Shown piece after piece: positions 8,101-15,510 of a stretch of 23,178 nt of DNA; positions within the stretch are counted from its first letter, which is position 1, and each line of letters begins with the position of its first letter. Source of the stretch: DASWUZ01 sp036401395 (GTDB taxonomy: Bacteria; Acidobacteriota; Terriglobia; Terriglobales; Acidobacteriaceae); NCBI GenBank assembly GCA_036401395.1, contig DASWUZ010000285.1:1-23178 (forward strand). The letters are read 5' to 3'. A model generated the notes under the pieces. That model made no database searches. It was not told the DNA's origin and worked only from the letters and a program-made list of their open reading frames with translations. A program made the position numbers and the translations under genes.

Positions 8101-9658
8101 TACCCCGTTCCTCAAAGCTTATAGCGTCCAGGGGCTGACCAGTCCATCGATGGTGGGGGTTAATGCGAACATACAGGGTCCCCTGAAGATGCCACGCAAT
8201 ATGGGTGGCGACCTTACTCTGAACCAGTTCTCTGTAGCGGTGGGAGGTGTGCCCCTACAGACCGACGGCTCCCTGCATGTTCAGCTTCATGATGGAGTGT
8301 TGCACCTCGATCCCGTCCACGTCACCGGCGACGACACCAACCTGCATGCTCAGGGTACGATCGATGTATTCCAGACGGCCCACACAATGAACTTGCAGGC
8401 CAACGGGGCGATCAACATCAAGCTGCTACAGACCATCAACCCGGGCGTGACCTCGTCGGGGCATGTAGATTTCACAGTCGAGGCAGCGGGGACCATGCAA
8501 AAGCCCGACCTCAAGGGTCAGGTGAAATTCACGAATGTCGCAGTCGCGCTTGAAGACGTGCCAAACGGCCTGAGCCAGATGAACGGCACGCTCGTGTTCG
8601 ACCAGGACCGCCTTCAGGTCCAGGACCTGACCGCGATGACGGGTGGCGGCAGACTCAAACTCTCTGGTTATCTTTCTTATCAGCACGGGATTTTCGCCGA
8701 TCTAGTGGCGACCGGCAAGGACGTCCGTGTCCGCTACCAGGGCATAAGTTCAGTAGCCGATGCCACGCTACATTTGCAGGGAGTGCAGAGCAATCTGCTG
8801 CTTAGTGGAAATATTCTCCTTACCCGGTTTGCGATCAGCCCCAACCTTGATCTGGCGGCGCTTACTTCCTCGTCAGGGGGCGTCTCCGCTCCCCCTGACT
8901 CGTCGGCGCCCTCCAGCCATGTGCGGCTTGATGTACACATCACTTCCTCCCCAGAGCTCGACTTTCAAAACTCCTACGCCAAACTGGCCGGAGATGTTGA
9001 CCTGCGCGTAGGCGGCACGGTCGCCATTCCCACCGTCCTCGGACACATCAGCATTACCGATGGCAGTGCGACGTTTGCAGGGACCCAGTACCAGTTGCAG
9101 CGAGGCGATATCTACTTCACTAATCCGGTGACCATCGACCCTGTCATCGATCTGGATGCGACCGCTCACGTCGAAGAATACGACATCACCATCGGCCTTC
9201 ACGGGACCCCCAGCAAGCTGAGCTTCACTTACCGCTCTGAGCCCCCGCTGCCGCAAGGAGACATTTTCGCCCTGCTGGCGCTCGGTCGTACCCAGGAGGA
9301 GCAGCAGATCTACTCGAACCAGCAGCAGCAGGCCGGAGTGAACTCAACCGCCGATGCGTTGCTTGGCGGCGCTTTGAACGCTACAGTCAGCAGTCGCATT
9401 CAAAAGCTCTTCGGCGGTGGAAACGTCAAGATCGATCCGACCTTCGTCGGCAGTCTCGGCAACTCAACGGCCCGAATCACAGTTGAGCAGCAAGTATCGA
9501 AAAACGCGACGCTGACTTATGCGACTAACGTGAACTCCACTGCCCAGCAGCTCATACAAGGCCAGATAGACCTTACGCATAACGTATCGCTGGTCGCAGT
9601 AAGAGATGAATCGGGAGTATTCAGCATAGTAGTCAAGGTAAGAAAACGCCTCCGTTGA
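5162..9658 (+). CDS. tamB: TamB-family (AsmA-like) inter-membrane protein
   Basis: TamB/AsmA-like proteins are anchored in the inner membrane and span the periplasm as a long hydrophobic beta-groove. They are implicated in phospholipid transport and in barrel assembly with an Omp85 partner. This 1498-residue protein has a Pro-rich cytoplasmic tail (1-24), one transmembrane helix (about 28-47), an AsmA-like N-terminal region (about 50-130), long repetitive beta-rich stretches with alternating polar and hydrophobic residues, and a C-terminal DUF490/TamB domain (about 1150-1498) including the typical GDIFALLALGR near 1366. A low-complexity Pro/Ala/Ser/Thr segment (about 600-713) and a shorter Lys/Pro/Ala segment (about 377-410) interrupt the repeats. 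The GTG start is set by a strong ribosome site and overlaps the SurA-like stop (GTGA). Being cotranscribed with an Omp85 gene supports a TamA/TamB-like pair. Confidence 0.93.
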   Translation: MSTPVTGPQPQPVPGPPPSSRRHPVLRYLGIVLAVLIFAIAGIVWYTTTAGFQARVRRQVIATLEKTTGGRVELAAFHWHLLHLEIEADDLTIHGLEGPGEAPYAHIDRLFVRAKIISLFRAKIGLNYLAADHPVIHIIVYPDGSTNQPRPRTQSSNTSGIDTFFDLAIDHAELGNGLAIFNQRAVPFNLSANDIGLTLNYVPAKDHYLANLHVSNLSAERGRRPAFHSNLAVQVDMGRDSVVLSSMQLQSGEDTLQANGSVNNFKDPQWLLHSAGRIDVRTIEDLTAIAGLQAGVIDLAVDGHGSMSKFSANGQAKVTGAAYKMPGADLSGVDASTLISITDQELALTQLKAHLAPGGTLTGEMHLVNWLPQMAPARPAPAASPVKKKWFAKKSKTTQRIAAAPRPVAPAIERGIIRAEVRNVKLETIMKIVAPKRYQDLGFDTEAAGKVAVDWTGNAADLTTKAVVQLSPPRPPTPAEVPLTGTVDAQYFNRGGRVEIKQLDVQTPATNIHVEGQLGVYPVAQASALQAQLTTSNLGEFNRTLIALGLTVNGKSGVQAIPVLLHGQAEFQGTVTGTIVNPDVKGHLVATNFDTTFFVTPSSGSSVTIVPRPSSTASAPSTVSPARAIQSATAADVNAARTTASDVNREKMKSAPSGGSTPENTPGTMPTAALATAPSATLSHGAVVTPAAVTAHSPAISPINPPTAAPGLQNLHWDRLEADAEYSPLDIAVGRATLTRGATVIHASGVVHPHVLGEGKSTFDSYSGLNAQFDIQKEAVSDLLVMAGTSLPVTGTLDLQAHAGGTLGNLSGSGNLIVQGGTIYGEPYHSLSAQLRFAGHDVEVSSLTFLQNGGKLTGDGGFDLASNAFHFNAQGTGFELAHIQQLQAGKMPLSGSLSFDAKGSGTVAAPMVNANLHLNNLMVAGQPAGSIEATAHTDRQTLFLKVTSTLNAARLEGDGQVRLTGNYETRAHVTVSQLDITPFLKAYSVQGLTSPSMVGVNANIQGPLKMPRNMGGDLTLNQFSVAVGGVPLQTDGSLHVQLHDGVLHLDPVHVTGDDTNLHAQGTIDVFQTAHTMNLQANGAINIKLLQTINPGVTSSGHVDFTVEAAGTMQKPDLKGQVKFTNVAVALEDVPNGLSQMNGTLVFDQDRLQVQDLTAMTGGGRLKLSGYLSYQHGIFADLVATGKDVRVRYQGISSVADATLHLQGVQSNLLLSGNILLTRFAISPNLDLAALTSSSGGVSAPPDSSAPSSHVRLDVHITSSPELDFQNSYAKLAGDVDLRVGGTVAIPTVLGHISITDGSATFAGTQYQLQRGDIYFTNPVTIDPVIDLDATAHVEEYDITIGLHGTPSKLSFTYRSEPPLPQGDIFALLALGRTQEEQQIYSNQQQQAGVNSTADALLGGALNATVSSRIQKLFGGGNVKIDPTFVGSLGNSTARITVEQQVSKNATLTYATNVNSTAQQLIQGQIDLTHNVSLVAVRDESGVFSIVVKVRKRLR

Positions 9659-10806
9659 AGGTGTGGGACGCAATCGTCGTCGGGGCCGGGCCTGCCGGGT
9701 GTGCGGCTGCGTATGATCTCGCGGTTGCGGGGCGGTCGGTGTCGATGGTGGACCGCTGCGACTTTCCACGGCCTAAGGCTTGTGCGGGCGGTCTGACCAT
9801 GAAGGCGGTGCGTGCACTGCGCTACTCCGTTGACCCGGTGGTGCGCGAGGTGGTGCATCGTATCGTGCTGGAAAAAAACGGAGTGAGCCCCACGCTGGTC
9901 AAGACTCGGAAGCCGATCTGCGTTATGACGGTGCGGTCGGAGTTCGACGCGTTCTGCTTTCGCAAGACCTTGGCGGCGGGCGTCACTTTTTTGAAAGTGC
10001 GAGGCGTCAAGGAAGTTCGTAGTCCGGCCAAAGGGGATTGGGTTGAGGTTGATACCGGCGATGAGGTGCTTCGCGGATCATTTGTAGTTGGCGCGGATGG
10101 GGTCAACAGTCAGGTGCGGCGGTTCTGCGCCGGGGCCGTCGAAGTAAAAGGCGGATTTGCCCTTGAGGCGCAGGTACCTTTGCAAGCGGCGAAAGTGGAT
10201 CTTACTTTCGACTTCGGAGCGGTGAAGAACGGCTATGGATGGGTCTTTCCGAAAGGCGACCATTTGAATGTAGGCCTCGGCTACTATGGCGGGCCGGCGG
10301 ACGAGAAGTTGAATCGCGAGCGGCTGGTCAGTTATGTGCGTGGCCGGCTGGGAACGGATGCTGTTGATCATGTTGTCGGTCAATACCTCGGCGTTTCGGC
10401 GGTGGACAGTGCGTGTGCTTATGGTCGGGTATTGCTGGCCGGGGACGCGGCAGGGCTGGTTGATCCGCTCACGGCGGAGGGAATCTACAGCGCTGTGGTA
10501 AGCGGGCAGGCAGCATCGAAGGCAATTGACACCGCTCTCTCTGTCAGGGACCAGCGCGATGGAGATGCTGGCGTGAGCCGAGAGGCAGTTCAAAAGTGCG
10601 ACTCGAGCTACGAAGAGACGTTGAAGCCGCTGCGTGAGATGCTGGCGTTTTCAGCCCGTGCAGCCGAGGTTTTTTACGAAAACCCCGACCGCGGTTTCAA
10701 GGCGCTCACGTTCCCCGGGCTGCGGACTGCGCTGCTGAGGACTTATGCGGAGGGGATGGGGTCGGGAATGTTACTTCGCATTCTGCGGAGCCGGAGGAAC
10801 GGCTGA
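9655..10806 (+). CDS. FAD-dependent oxidoreductase, geranylgeranyl reductase family
   Basis: This flavoprotein probably reduces double bonds in an isoprenoid chain (quinone side chain, polyprenyl or lipid); the substrate cannot be told from sequence. Visible motifs are the N-terminal dinucleotide fold VVGAGPAG (8-15) with the acidic Asp33 ending the second strand, PRPKACAGG (39-47) matching the family's Cys-Gly-Gly region, GADGVNSQVRR (about 145-155), and the second FAD motif LLAGDAAGLVDPLTAEGI (about 260-277). Length (383) is normal for the family. The TTG start at 9655 overlaps the tamB stop (TTGA); an in-frame GTG at 9661 is an alternative, and neither has a good ribosome site, so coupling to tamB translation is likely. 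It ends the envelope operon, converging on the next gene about 100 bp away. No terminator hairpin is evident in 10807-10907. Confidence 0.85.
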   Translation: MKVWDAIVVGAGPAGCAAAYDLAVAGRSVSMVDRCDFPRPKACAGGLTMKAVRALRYSVDPVVREVVHRIVLEKNGVSPTLVKTRKPICVMTVRSEFDAFCFRKTLAAGVTFLKVRGVKEVRSPAKGDWVEVDTGDEVLRGSFVVGADGVNSQVRRFCAGAVEVKGGFALEAQVPLQAAKVDLTFDFGAVKNGYGWVFPKGDHLNVGLGYYGGPADEKLNRERLVSYVRGRLGTDAVDHVVGQYLGVSAVDSACAYGRVLLAGDAAGLVDPLTAEGIYSAVVSGQAASKAIDTALSVRDQRDGDAGVSREAVQKCDSSYEETLKPLREMLAFSARAAEVFYENPDRGFKALTFPGLRTALLRTYAEGMGSGMLLRILRSRRNG

Positions 10807-10907
10807 TCGAAGTTAATGTCCGTGTAGTTCCTGATCGTGCGTCATAACTCCGGCTGTCTGCCAACAACTACTGTCCACATATGTTCGCGCGTTCCAGGTT
10901 GCCGTGG

Positions 10908-11756
10908 CTACCTCGTCTTCTCCGCAGCGTGCGGCCATGTGGGACTCGCTACTTCAATGTTCCAGATGGGGCCGTCTTCGAATAACTGGCCCTGCACCTT
11001 GAGGATCGCTGGGACGATGCCACCAAGTACCCAGATGTTGAGATCATGAGGCTGCTTGCCGATGATGGGAGCGACAACGCCGGTCACTCCGCCGAGTTCG
11101 AGTTTGCCGACGTAATGGGTGACCTTGCGCTGCACTCCGCCTATGTAGCACATTTCATCGCCGTGTGAGGCGATGGCGATATGGATCAGCCGGGGTTTCG
11201 GGGTGGCGACCACTGCTGGCAGCTTTAGTTCCGGCGAGTTTGGAGGGATATTCTTCACCAGGACGAAGGTCAATCCGTTGGCAACATCGGGCGGAAGATC
11301 CATGTGTTCGGTGGAAATCTTCGGCTTGCCGTCCTTATCGACGGAACGCACGGTCACCATGCCGCTGCGTGCGTCGATGGCGATATCGGTCGGGTGGGGA
11401 TAAGACGGGCCTTTCTGGACATGATGGTCGCTGATCAGGCGGAACGCTTTCTCGTCGGTAAAGACTGATCGTTCGTCATCGATGGAGCCATCGCGAAAGT
11501 GAAATACAAGACGGGCGGTGACGACGGTTCCGTGGCTCACCTGAATCAGGTCGCCGGCGGCCAGGATCTTGCCTTCGTTATCGCGGATGACGAGGAAACC
11601 GTGAGCTGCTCCCTCGGGATGCCGCACCGCGACCATCGTCGCCGATACGCGGGCCGTTAGAGCAACCAAAAACACGGCCAGTAAGCAGCGGCGGCTTGTG
11701 AGCAACCAGCGGATTGTGAAAATGAAGTGCCTCCAAAGGCATGACTGTTCAAGCAT
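10908..11756 (-). CDS. Exported protein of unknown family
   Basis: I do not recognise this 282-residue protein. The N-terminus has basic residues (about 21-23) followed by a hydrophobic stretch (LLAVFLVALTARVSA, about 25-39), consistent with a signal peptide cleaved near SATMVAV. The remainder looks beta-rich, with many Val/Ile strands, a His-rich patch (SDHHVQKG) and Gly-rich C-terminal strands (ELGGVTGVVAPIIG). It has no further transmembrane helix and only one cysteine outside the N-terminal segment. It stands alone on the reverse strand, converging with the reductase gene and divergent from alaC. TATAAA about 7 bases before the ATG resembles a -10 element, which with no clear ribosome site leaves the start uncertain. 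Coding support comes from the long open frame, the signal peptide and the absence of competing frames. Confidence 0.7.
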   Translation of the reverse strand: MLEQSCLWRHFIFTIRWLLTSRRCLLAVFLVALTARVSATMVAVRHPEGAAHGFLVIRDNEGKILAAGDLIQVSHGTVVTARLVFHFRDGSIDDERSVFTDEKAFRLISDHHVQKGPSYPHPTDIAIDARSGMVTVRSVDKDGKPKISTEHMDLPPDVANGLTFVLVKNIPPNSPELKLPAVVATPKPRLIHIAIASHGDEMCYIGGVQRKVTHYVGKLELGGVTGVVAPIIGKQPHDLNIWVLGGIVPAILKVQGQLFEDGPIWNIEVASPTWPHAAEKTR

Positions 11757-11930
11757 GACGGTTTATAGATGTGGACCTTCGTGACGGGGCTGTTCGCGCC
11801 TTGCTGTGCAGTTTCGAGCTCCTGCAGGTCTTAGGATGCAGGCTAGCGTGAAACCGCCACGTATGTGGGCCGTGATTACCGAGCAGGCACAGCCTACTGG
11901 AATTCTGTCGAGGCCGGTGGAGGCCTGGCT

Positions 11931-11936
11931 TAGAAT
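11931..11936 (+). promoter_or_regulatory. Possible -10 element for alaC
   Basis: TAGAAT, one mismatch from TATAAT, lies 9 bases upstream of the alaC ATG, so the transcript would have a very short leader or none. No convincing -35 is seen at 16-18 bp. A 5-bp stem (AGGCC...GGCCT, 11911-11926) lies just upstream. The rest of 11757-11945 holds nothing I can identify. Confidence 0.2.
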
Positions 11937-11945
11937 AAACGAGCC

Positions 11946-13148
11946 ATGAATGAAGAATTTCCGCGAATGAAACGGCTGCCGGCTTATGTGTTCAACATAA
12001 CCGGCGAGTTGAAGGCTGCCGCCCGGAAACGCGGCGAAGACATCATCGACTTTGGCATGGGCAACCCCGATGGCCCAACGCCGGCGCATATCGTGGCGAA
12101 GATGGTCGAGGCAGCGCAGAAGCCCGTGACTCACAGATACTCGGTGTCAAAGGGCGTTCCCCGTTTACGTAAGGCGATTTGTAACTGGTATAAGCGGCGC
12201 TACGATGTCGACCTTGATCCGATGACGGAGGCGATCGTCACTATCGGCTCCAAGGAGGGAATTGCGCACCTTTGCATGGCCACACTCGATCAGGGCGACA
12301 CGGTGGTGGTGCCTAACCCCAGTTATCCGATCCATATATATGGGCCAATTATCGCTGGGGCTAATATTCGCAGCGTGGCGGTGCATAATACGGATGATTT
12401 TCTGCGAGAGCTGGAGCAGGCTATTCCGCTGATGTATCCGCGACCTAAGATGTTGATCTTAAATTTTCCCGCCAACCCCACGACTCAGTGTGTTGACCTT
12501 GCTTTCTTTGAACGTGTGGTTGCGCTCTGTAGGGAACATCAGATCTACCTTGTCCATGATCTGGCTTATGCCGACATAGTGTTTGATGGGTATAAAGCCC
12601 CCTCGGTGTTACAGGTCCCGGGAGCACGCGATGTCGCAGTAGAGTTCTTCACCTTGTCGAAGAGTTATAACATGCCCGGATGGCGTGTGGGGTTCATGGT
12701 TGGCAACAGGGCTCTGGTTGCTGCCCTGGCAAGGCTGAAGAGTTACTTTGATTATGGGACATTTACTCCAATCCAGGTAGCATCCATACTTGCTCTGGAG
12801 GGCCCGCAGGATTGTGTTACCGATATTTGCGCGAATTACCGCGACCGTCGCGATTGCCTGGTAAGTGGACTGAACAAGGCAGGCTGGCAGGTGACTACCC
12901 CGAAGGCCACGATGTTTGTTTGGGCCCCTGTTCCTGAAGCTTATCGCGCCATGGGATCCCTGGATTTTGCCAGCAAGTTGCTGAGAGATGCAAAGGTCGC
13001 GGTAAGCCCTGGCGTAGGTTTTGGGGAGTATGGGGACGGTCACGTCCGATTTTCGTTGATCGAGAACGAGGAGCGTACCCGGCAGGCGCTCCGGGGTATA
13101 CGGCACATGTTTTCCGCGGATGGCGTGTTGCAGTCCACTCTGGTTTAG
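11946..13148 (+). CDS. alaC: Glutamate-pyruvate (alanine) aminotransferase AlaC
   Basis: This PLP-dependent class I/II aminotransferase makes alanine from pyruvate and glutamate in the cytoplasm. The match to remembered E. coli AlaC (YfdZ) is very strong along the whole length: LPAYVFNIT (11-19), GEDIIDFGMGNPDG (30-43), VTIGSKEG (98-105), PNPSYPIHIYG (123-133), the PLP Schiff-base lysine Lys239 in TLSKSYNMPGWR, Asn177 in NFPANPT and Asp205 in VHDLAYAD as PLP contacts, and VRFSLIEN near the C-terminus with the substrate-carboxylate arginine. Length (400) is usual. The first ATG has only a weak ribosome site; ATG 11967 is a possible alternative. The neuC-like gene starts 2 bases after its stop, so the two are probably cotranscribed. 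A glyoxylate-accepting role linked to the purine island downstream is speculative. Confidence 0.93.
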   Translation: MNEEFPRMKRLPAYVFNITGELKAAARKRGEDIIDFGMGNPDGPTPAHIVAKMVEAAQKPVTHRYSVSKGVPRLRKAICNWYKRRYDVDLDPMTEAIVTIGSKEGIAHLCMATLDQGDTVVVPNPSYPIHIYGPIIAGANIRSVAVHNTDDFLRELEQAIPLMYPRPKMLILNFPANPTTQCVDLAFFERVVALCREHQIYLVHDLAYADIVFDGYKAPSVLQVPGARDVAVEFFTLSKSYNMPGWRVGFMVGNRALVAALARLKSYFDYGTFTPIQVASILALEGPQDCVTDICANYRDRRDCLVSGLNKAGWQVTTPKATMFVWAPVPEAYRAMGSLDFASKLLRDAKVAVSPGVGFGEYGDGHVRFSLIENEERTRQALRGIRHMFSADGVLQSTLV

Positions 13149-13150
13149 TC

Positions 13151-14359
13151 ATGAAGACTGTACCGGGCACCGTGTCATCGTCTAAGAGAAAAATAGCGAT
13201 AGTTACTACTTCGCGGGCGGACTATAGCCATCTTTATTGGCCATTGCATGATCTTGCGCGCCATCCTTCTATAGAATTGAAACTAATTGTTTCGGGGGCC
13301 CATCTTTCACCTGAGTTTGGCATGACGGTGCGGGAAATTGAGCGTGATGGATTTGAGATAGCAGCTCGGGTGGAGTGCCTGCTTAGCTCCGACTCTGATG
13401 CAGGCATGGCCAAGACTATCGGTCTGGCTACTTTGAGTTTCGCTGATCTGCTTGGTGAGATGCGGCCCGACTTGCTGCTGCTGATTGCCGATCGCTACGA
13501 GATGCTTGCGCCGGCTGTGGTAGCCCTTGCGCTGCGCATTCCCATCGCGCACATCGAGGGCGGCGAAATAAGCGAGGGCGCAATAGACGATGCGGTCCGC
13601 AATGCGTTGACAAAGATGAGTCATGTACATTTCACCTCTACCGAAGGTGCTCGTGCGCGCGTGATTGCCATGGGGGAAGAGCCGTGGCGAGTGCATCGTG
13701 CAGGGGCTCCTTCGCTTGACCATTTACAGCGGGGAAAGCTGTATTCACGTAAGGAGCTAGAGGGGCGTCTGGGGATTTTGCTGAAGCACCCGGTGGTCCT
13801 TGTGGCATATCACCCGGTGACAATTGCGCGGGACACTACACGAGAAGCCGATGCTCTATTCGCGGCACTGGAACGGGTGGAGGGATTGATTGTGTTCTGC
13901 TATCCAAATGCAGATGCTGGCAGCCGGAGTTTGATTGAGCGTGCGGGATATTTTGTGAAGACGCGGGGGGGCGGGCGGGTCTTTGTGAATCTTGATGCGC
14001 TGACTTACTGGAGCCTGCTTAGAAATGTGGATTTGATGGTGGGTAACTCAAGTAGCGGGATTATGGAGACTGCTTCCTTCGCGCTGCCCACAGTGAATGT
14101 CGGGTTGAGGCAAAAGGGGCGCCAGCGACCGCGGAACGTGATTGATGCTGTTCCGGAGGGGAGTCCTACTGCTGAGTCCATCCTGAAGGCAGTCGGACTG
14201 GCACGCAGTGCACACTTTCGCAATGGACTTACGGGAATGAACAATCCATATGGTGAAGGTCGAGCGGCGGAGAAGATTGTTAGTGTGCTGGCGTCAGTAG
14301 TTTTAGGCGAGGAGTTACTCTTCAAGAAGGCCACAGGCTCTCCAGAGCGCGGTGTATAA
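13151..14359 (+). CDS. neuC: NeuC-type UDP-N-acetylglucosamine 2-epimerase (hydrolysing)
   Basis: Enzymes of this family release UDP and epimerise C2, making ManNAc (NeuC) or a 6-deoxy-diacetamido sugar (legionaminic acid pathway) for nonulosonic acid synthesis. The GT-B-fold motifs are in order: TSRADY (20-25), ADRYE (113-117), HIEGGE (134-139), SEGAIDDAVRNALTKMSH (141-158), YHP (220-222), GNSSSGIME (298-306) and RQKGR (320-324). Length (402) is normal. Two family positions look altered: the usual GDRYE is ADRYE, and the usual HIHGGE is HIEGGE. It follows alaC by 2 bases and is the last gene of that pair. No NeuB, NeuA or glycosyltransferase gene is in the window, so the sugar made and its use are unknown. 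The family call is confident; the exact substrate is not. Confidence 0.88.
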   Translation: MKTVPGTVSSSKRKIAIVTTSRADYSHLYWPLHDLARHPSIELKLIVSGAHLSPEFGMTVREIERDGFEIAARVECLLSSDSDAGMAKTIGLATLSFADLLGEMRPDLLLLIADRYEMLAPAVVALALRIPIAHIEGGEISEGAIDDAVRNALTKMSHVHFTSTEGARARVIAMGEEPWRVHRAGAPSLDHLQRGKLYSRKELEGRLGILLKHPVVLVAYHPVTIARDTTREADALFAALERVEGLIVFCYPNADAGSRSLIERAGYFVKTRGGGRVFVNLDALTYWSLLRNVDLMVGNSSSGIMETASFALPTVNVGLRQKGRQRPRNVIDAVPEGSPTAESILKAVGLARSAHFRNGLTGMNNPYGEGRAAEKIVSVLASVVLGEELLFKKATGSPERGV

Positions 14360-14406
14360 AAAGATCTCAATCGAAGTGATAATCTCTACCCATAAGAGCT
14401 GATGAC

Positions 14407-14412
14407 AGGTGG
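14407..14412 (+). promoter_or_regulatory. Ribosome-binding site for the NUP-family gene
   Basis: AGGTGG ends 5 bases before ATG 14418 and favours that codon over the two in-frame GTG codons at 14409 and 14412, which overlap the site itself. Confidence 0.5.
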
Positions 14413-14417
14413 TGGCG

Positions 14418-15509
14418 ATGTCGAGTTCTGTGGCTCGTCGGATTGTGAACCCATGCGTCGTGGCAGTGATGCTGTGCACTGGTTGCGCCTTGAGCGCAGC
14501 TCCGACCCCTGTTGTGGCCGCTCCAGTCCCCATCAAAGTCGTGGTCATTACGATGTTTGAATTGGGAAAAGACAGCGGCGATGCGCCAGGGGAGTTCCAG
14601 GCCTGGGTGGAACGGTTGCCGTTAGACGAAATAGTTCCGTTCCCGGCGGGGAACCGCGACCTTCGTATGAACAAGAACGGAGTGCTCGGAGTGGTGACCG
14701 GGGTGGGAACGGCGAAGGCAGCCGCGACGATCATGGCGCTCGGGCTAGATCCGCGATTCGATTTGAGCCATGCCTACTTCCTCGTTGCTGGAATCGCAGG
14801 GGGCGACCCGGCGAAGACTTCGCTGGGCTCGGCAGTGTGGGCTGAATGGGTGATCGATGGCGACCTTGGTTATGAGATAGACGGCCGCGAAATTCCCGCA
14901 GGCTGGAGAACAGGGTTTATTCCACTGCGCAAGAGCCTGCCCTATGAGCAACCACTGGTTCCCGATGAAGGCCAGACTTATCATTTAGATCGTGCCCTGG
15001 TTGATTGGGCCTACCAGCTGACTAAGAATATTCCTCTGGGGGACACGGAGACAATTCGGGAGCGCCGGATGAATTATGAGCAGGCCATGGCGCAGCGTCC
15101 TCCTTTTGTGATGAAGGGTGACGAATTATCATCCTCTACCTTTTGGCACGGCAAGTTGATGGATGAGTGGGCAAACTCGTGGGTCAGCTACTACAGTGGG
15201 GGTGCCGGCAGATTTGTAACTACGGCTATGGAAGATACTGGTACTTTACAGTCGCTCACTTTTCTTGCAAAGGCGGGCCGGATCGATCTCCATCGAGTGC
15301 TGGTGCTAAGGACGGTCAGCAACTATGACCAGCCGCGGCCCGGGCTTTCGGCCGCGGAAGGTTTGTCGGAGCAGAAGATCGGGAAGTATGGGGCTTATAT
15401 TCCTTCGCTTGAGAGCGCATATGCGGTAGGTCACGCAGTAGTTGAGACGCTGGTCCAGCACTGGAGCACTTATAAAGACCGGTTACCGGGCGAGAAGGAC
15501 ACAAGGTAA
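14418..15509 (+). CDS. Purine nucleoside permease/nucleosidase family (NUP) protein, exported
   Basis: The family is named after the Candida purine nucleoside permease, but its fold resembles nucleoside phosphorylases, and bacterial members are exported soluble proteins. A periplasmic nucleoside-cleaving or -binding role is therefore plausible. The N-terminus has a signal peptide (hydrophobic about 10-24, then ALSAAP); CTGC at 20-23 is a poor lipobox. Family motifs are KVVVITMFELGKDSGDAPGE (40-59), GVVTGVGTAKAA (91-102), LVAGIAGGDP (122-131), VTTAMEDTGTLQSL and LRTVSNYDQP in the C-terminal third. Length is 363. There are no multi-pass membrane helices, which argues against a true permease. 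It lies next to purine catabolic genes and converges on the Rieske gene with one base between stops. Family call is good; the biochemical activity is inferred. Confidence 0.85.
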   Translation: MSSSVARRIVNPCVVAVMLCTGCALSAAPTPVVAAPVPIKVVVITMFELGKDSGDAPGEFQAWVERLPLDEIVPFPAGNRDLRMNKNGVLGVVTGVGTAKAAATIMALGLDPRFDLSHAYFLVAGIAGGDPAKTSLGSAVWAEWVIDGDLGYEIDGREIPAGWRTGFIPLRKSLPYEQPLVPDEGQTYHLDRALVDWAYQLTKNIPLGDTETIRERRMNYEQAMAQRPPFVMKGDELSSSTFWHGKLMDEWANSWVSYYSGGAGRFVTTAMEDTGTLQSLTFLAKAGRIDLHRVLVLRTVSNYDQPRPGLSAAEGLSEQKIGKYGAYIPSLESAYAVGHAVVETLVQHWSTYKDRLPGEKDTR

Positions 15510-15510
15510 G

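Noticed and set aside
1003..9658. PstI-site (CTGCAG) avoidance as the cause of frequent CTACAG
   Set aside because: CTGCAG is present several times, for example around 4563, 4674, 5037 and 6037, so strict avoidance is not supported.
10807..10907. A terminator hairpin between the convergent reductase and exported-protein genes
   Set aside because: The only complementary arms seen (GTAGTT near 10824 and AACTAC near 10866) are short and far apart, with no T-run.
13151..14359. A sialic acid biosynthesis operon
   Set aside because: Only the NeuC-type gene is present; no NeuB, NeuA or transferase gene is visible in the window.
14418..15509. A membrane permease, as the NUP family name implies
   Set aside because: The protein has only a signal-peptide-like hydrophobic stretch and no multi-pass helices.
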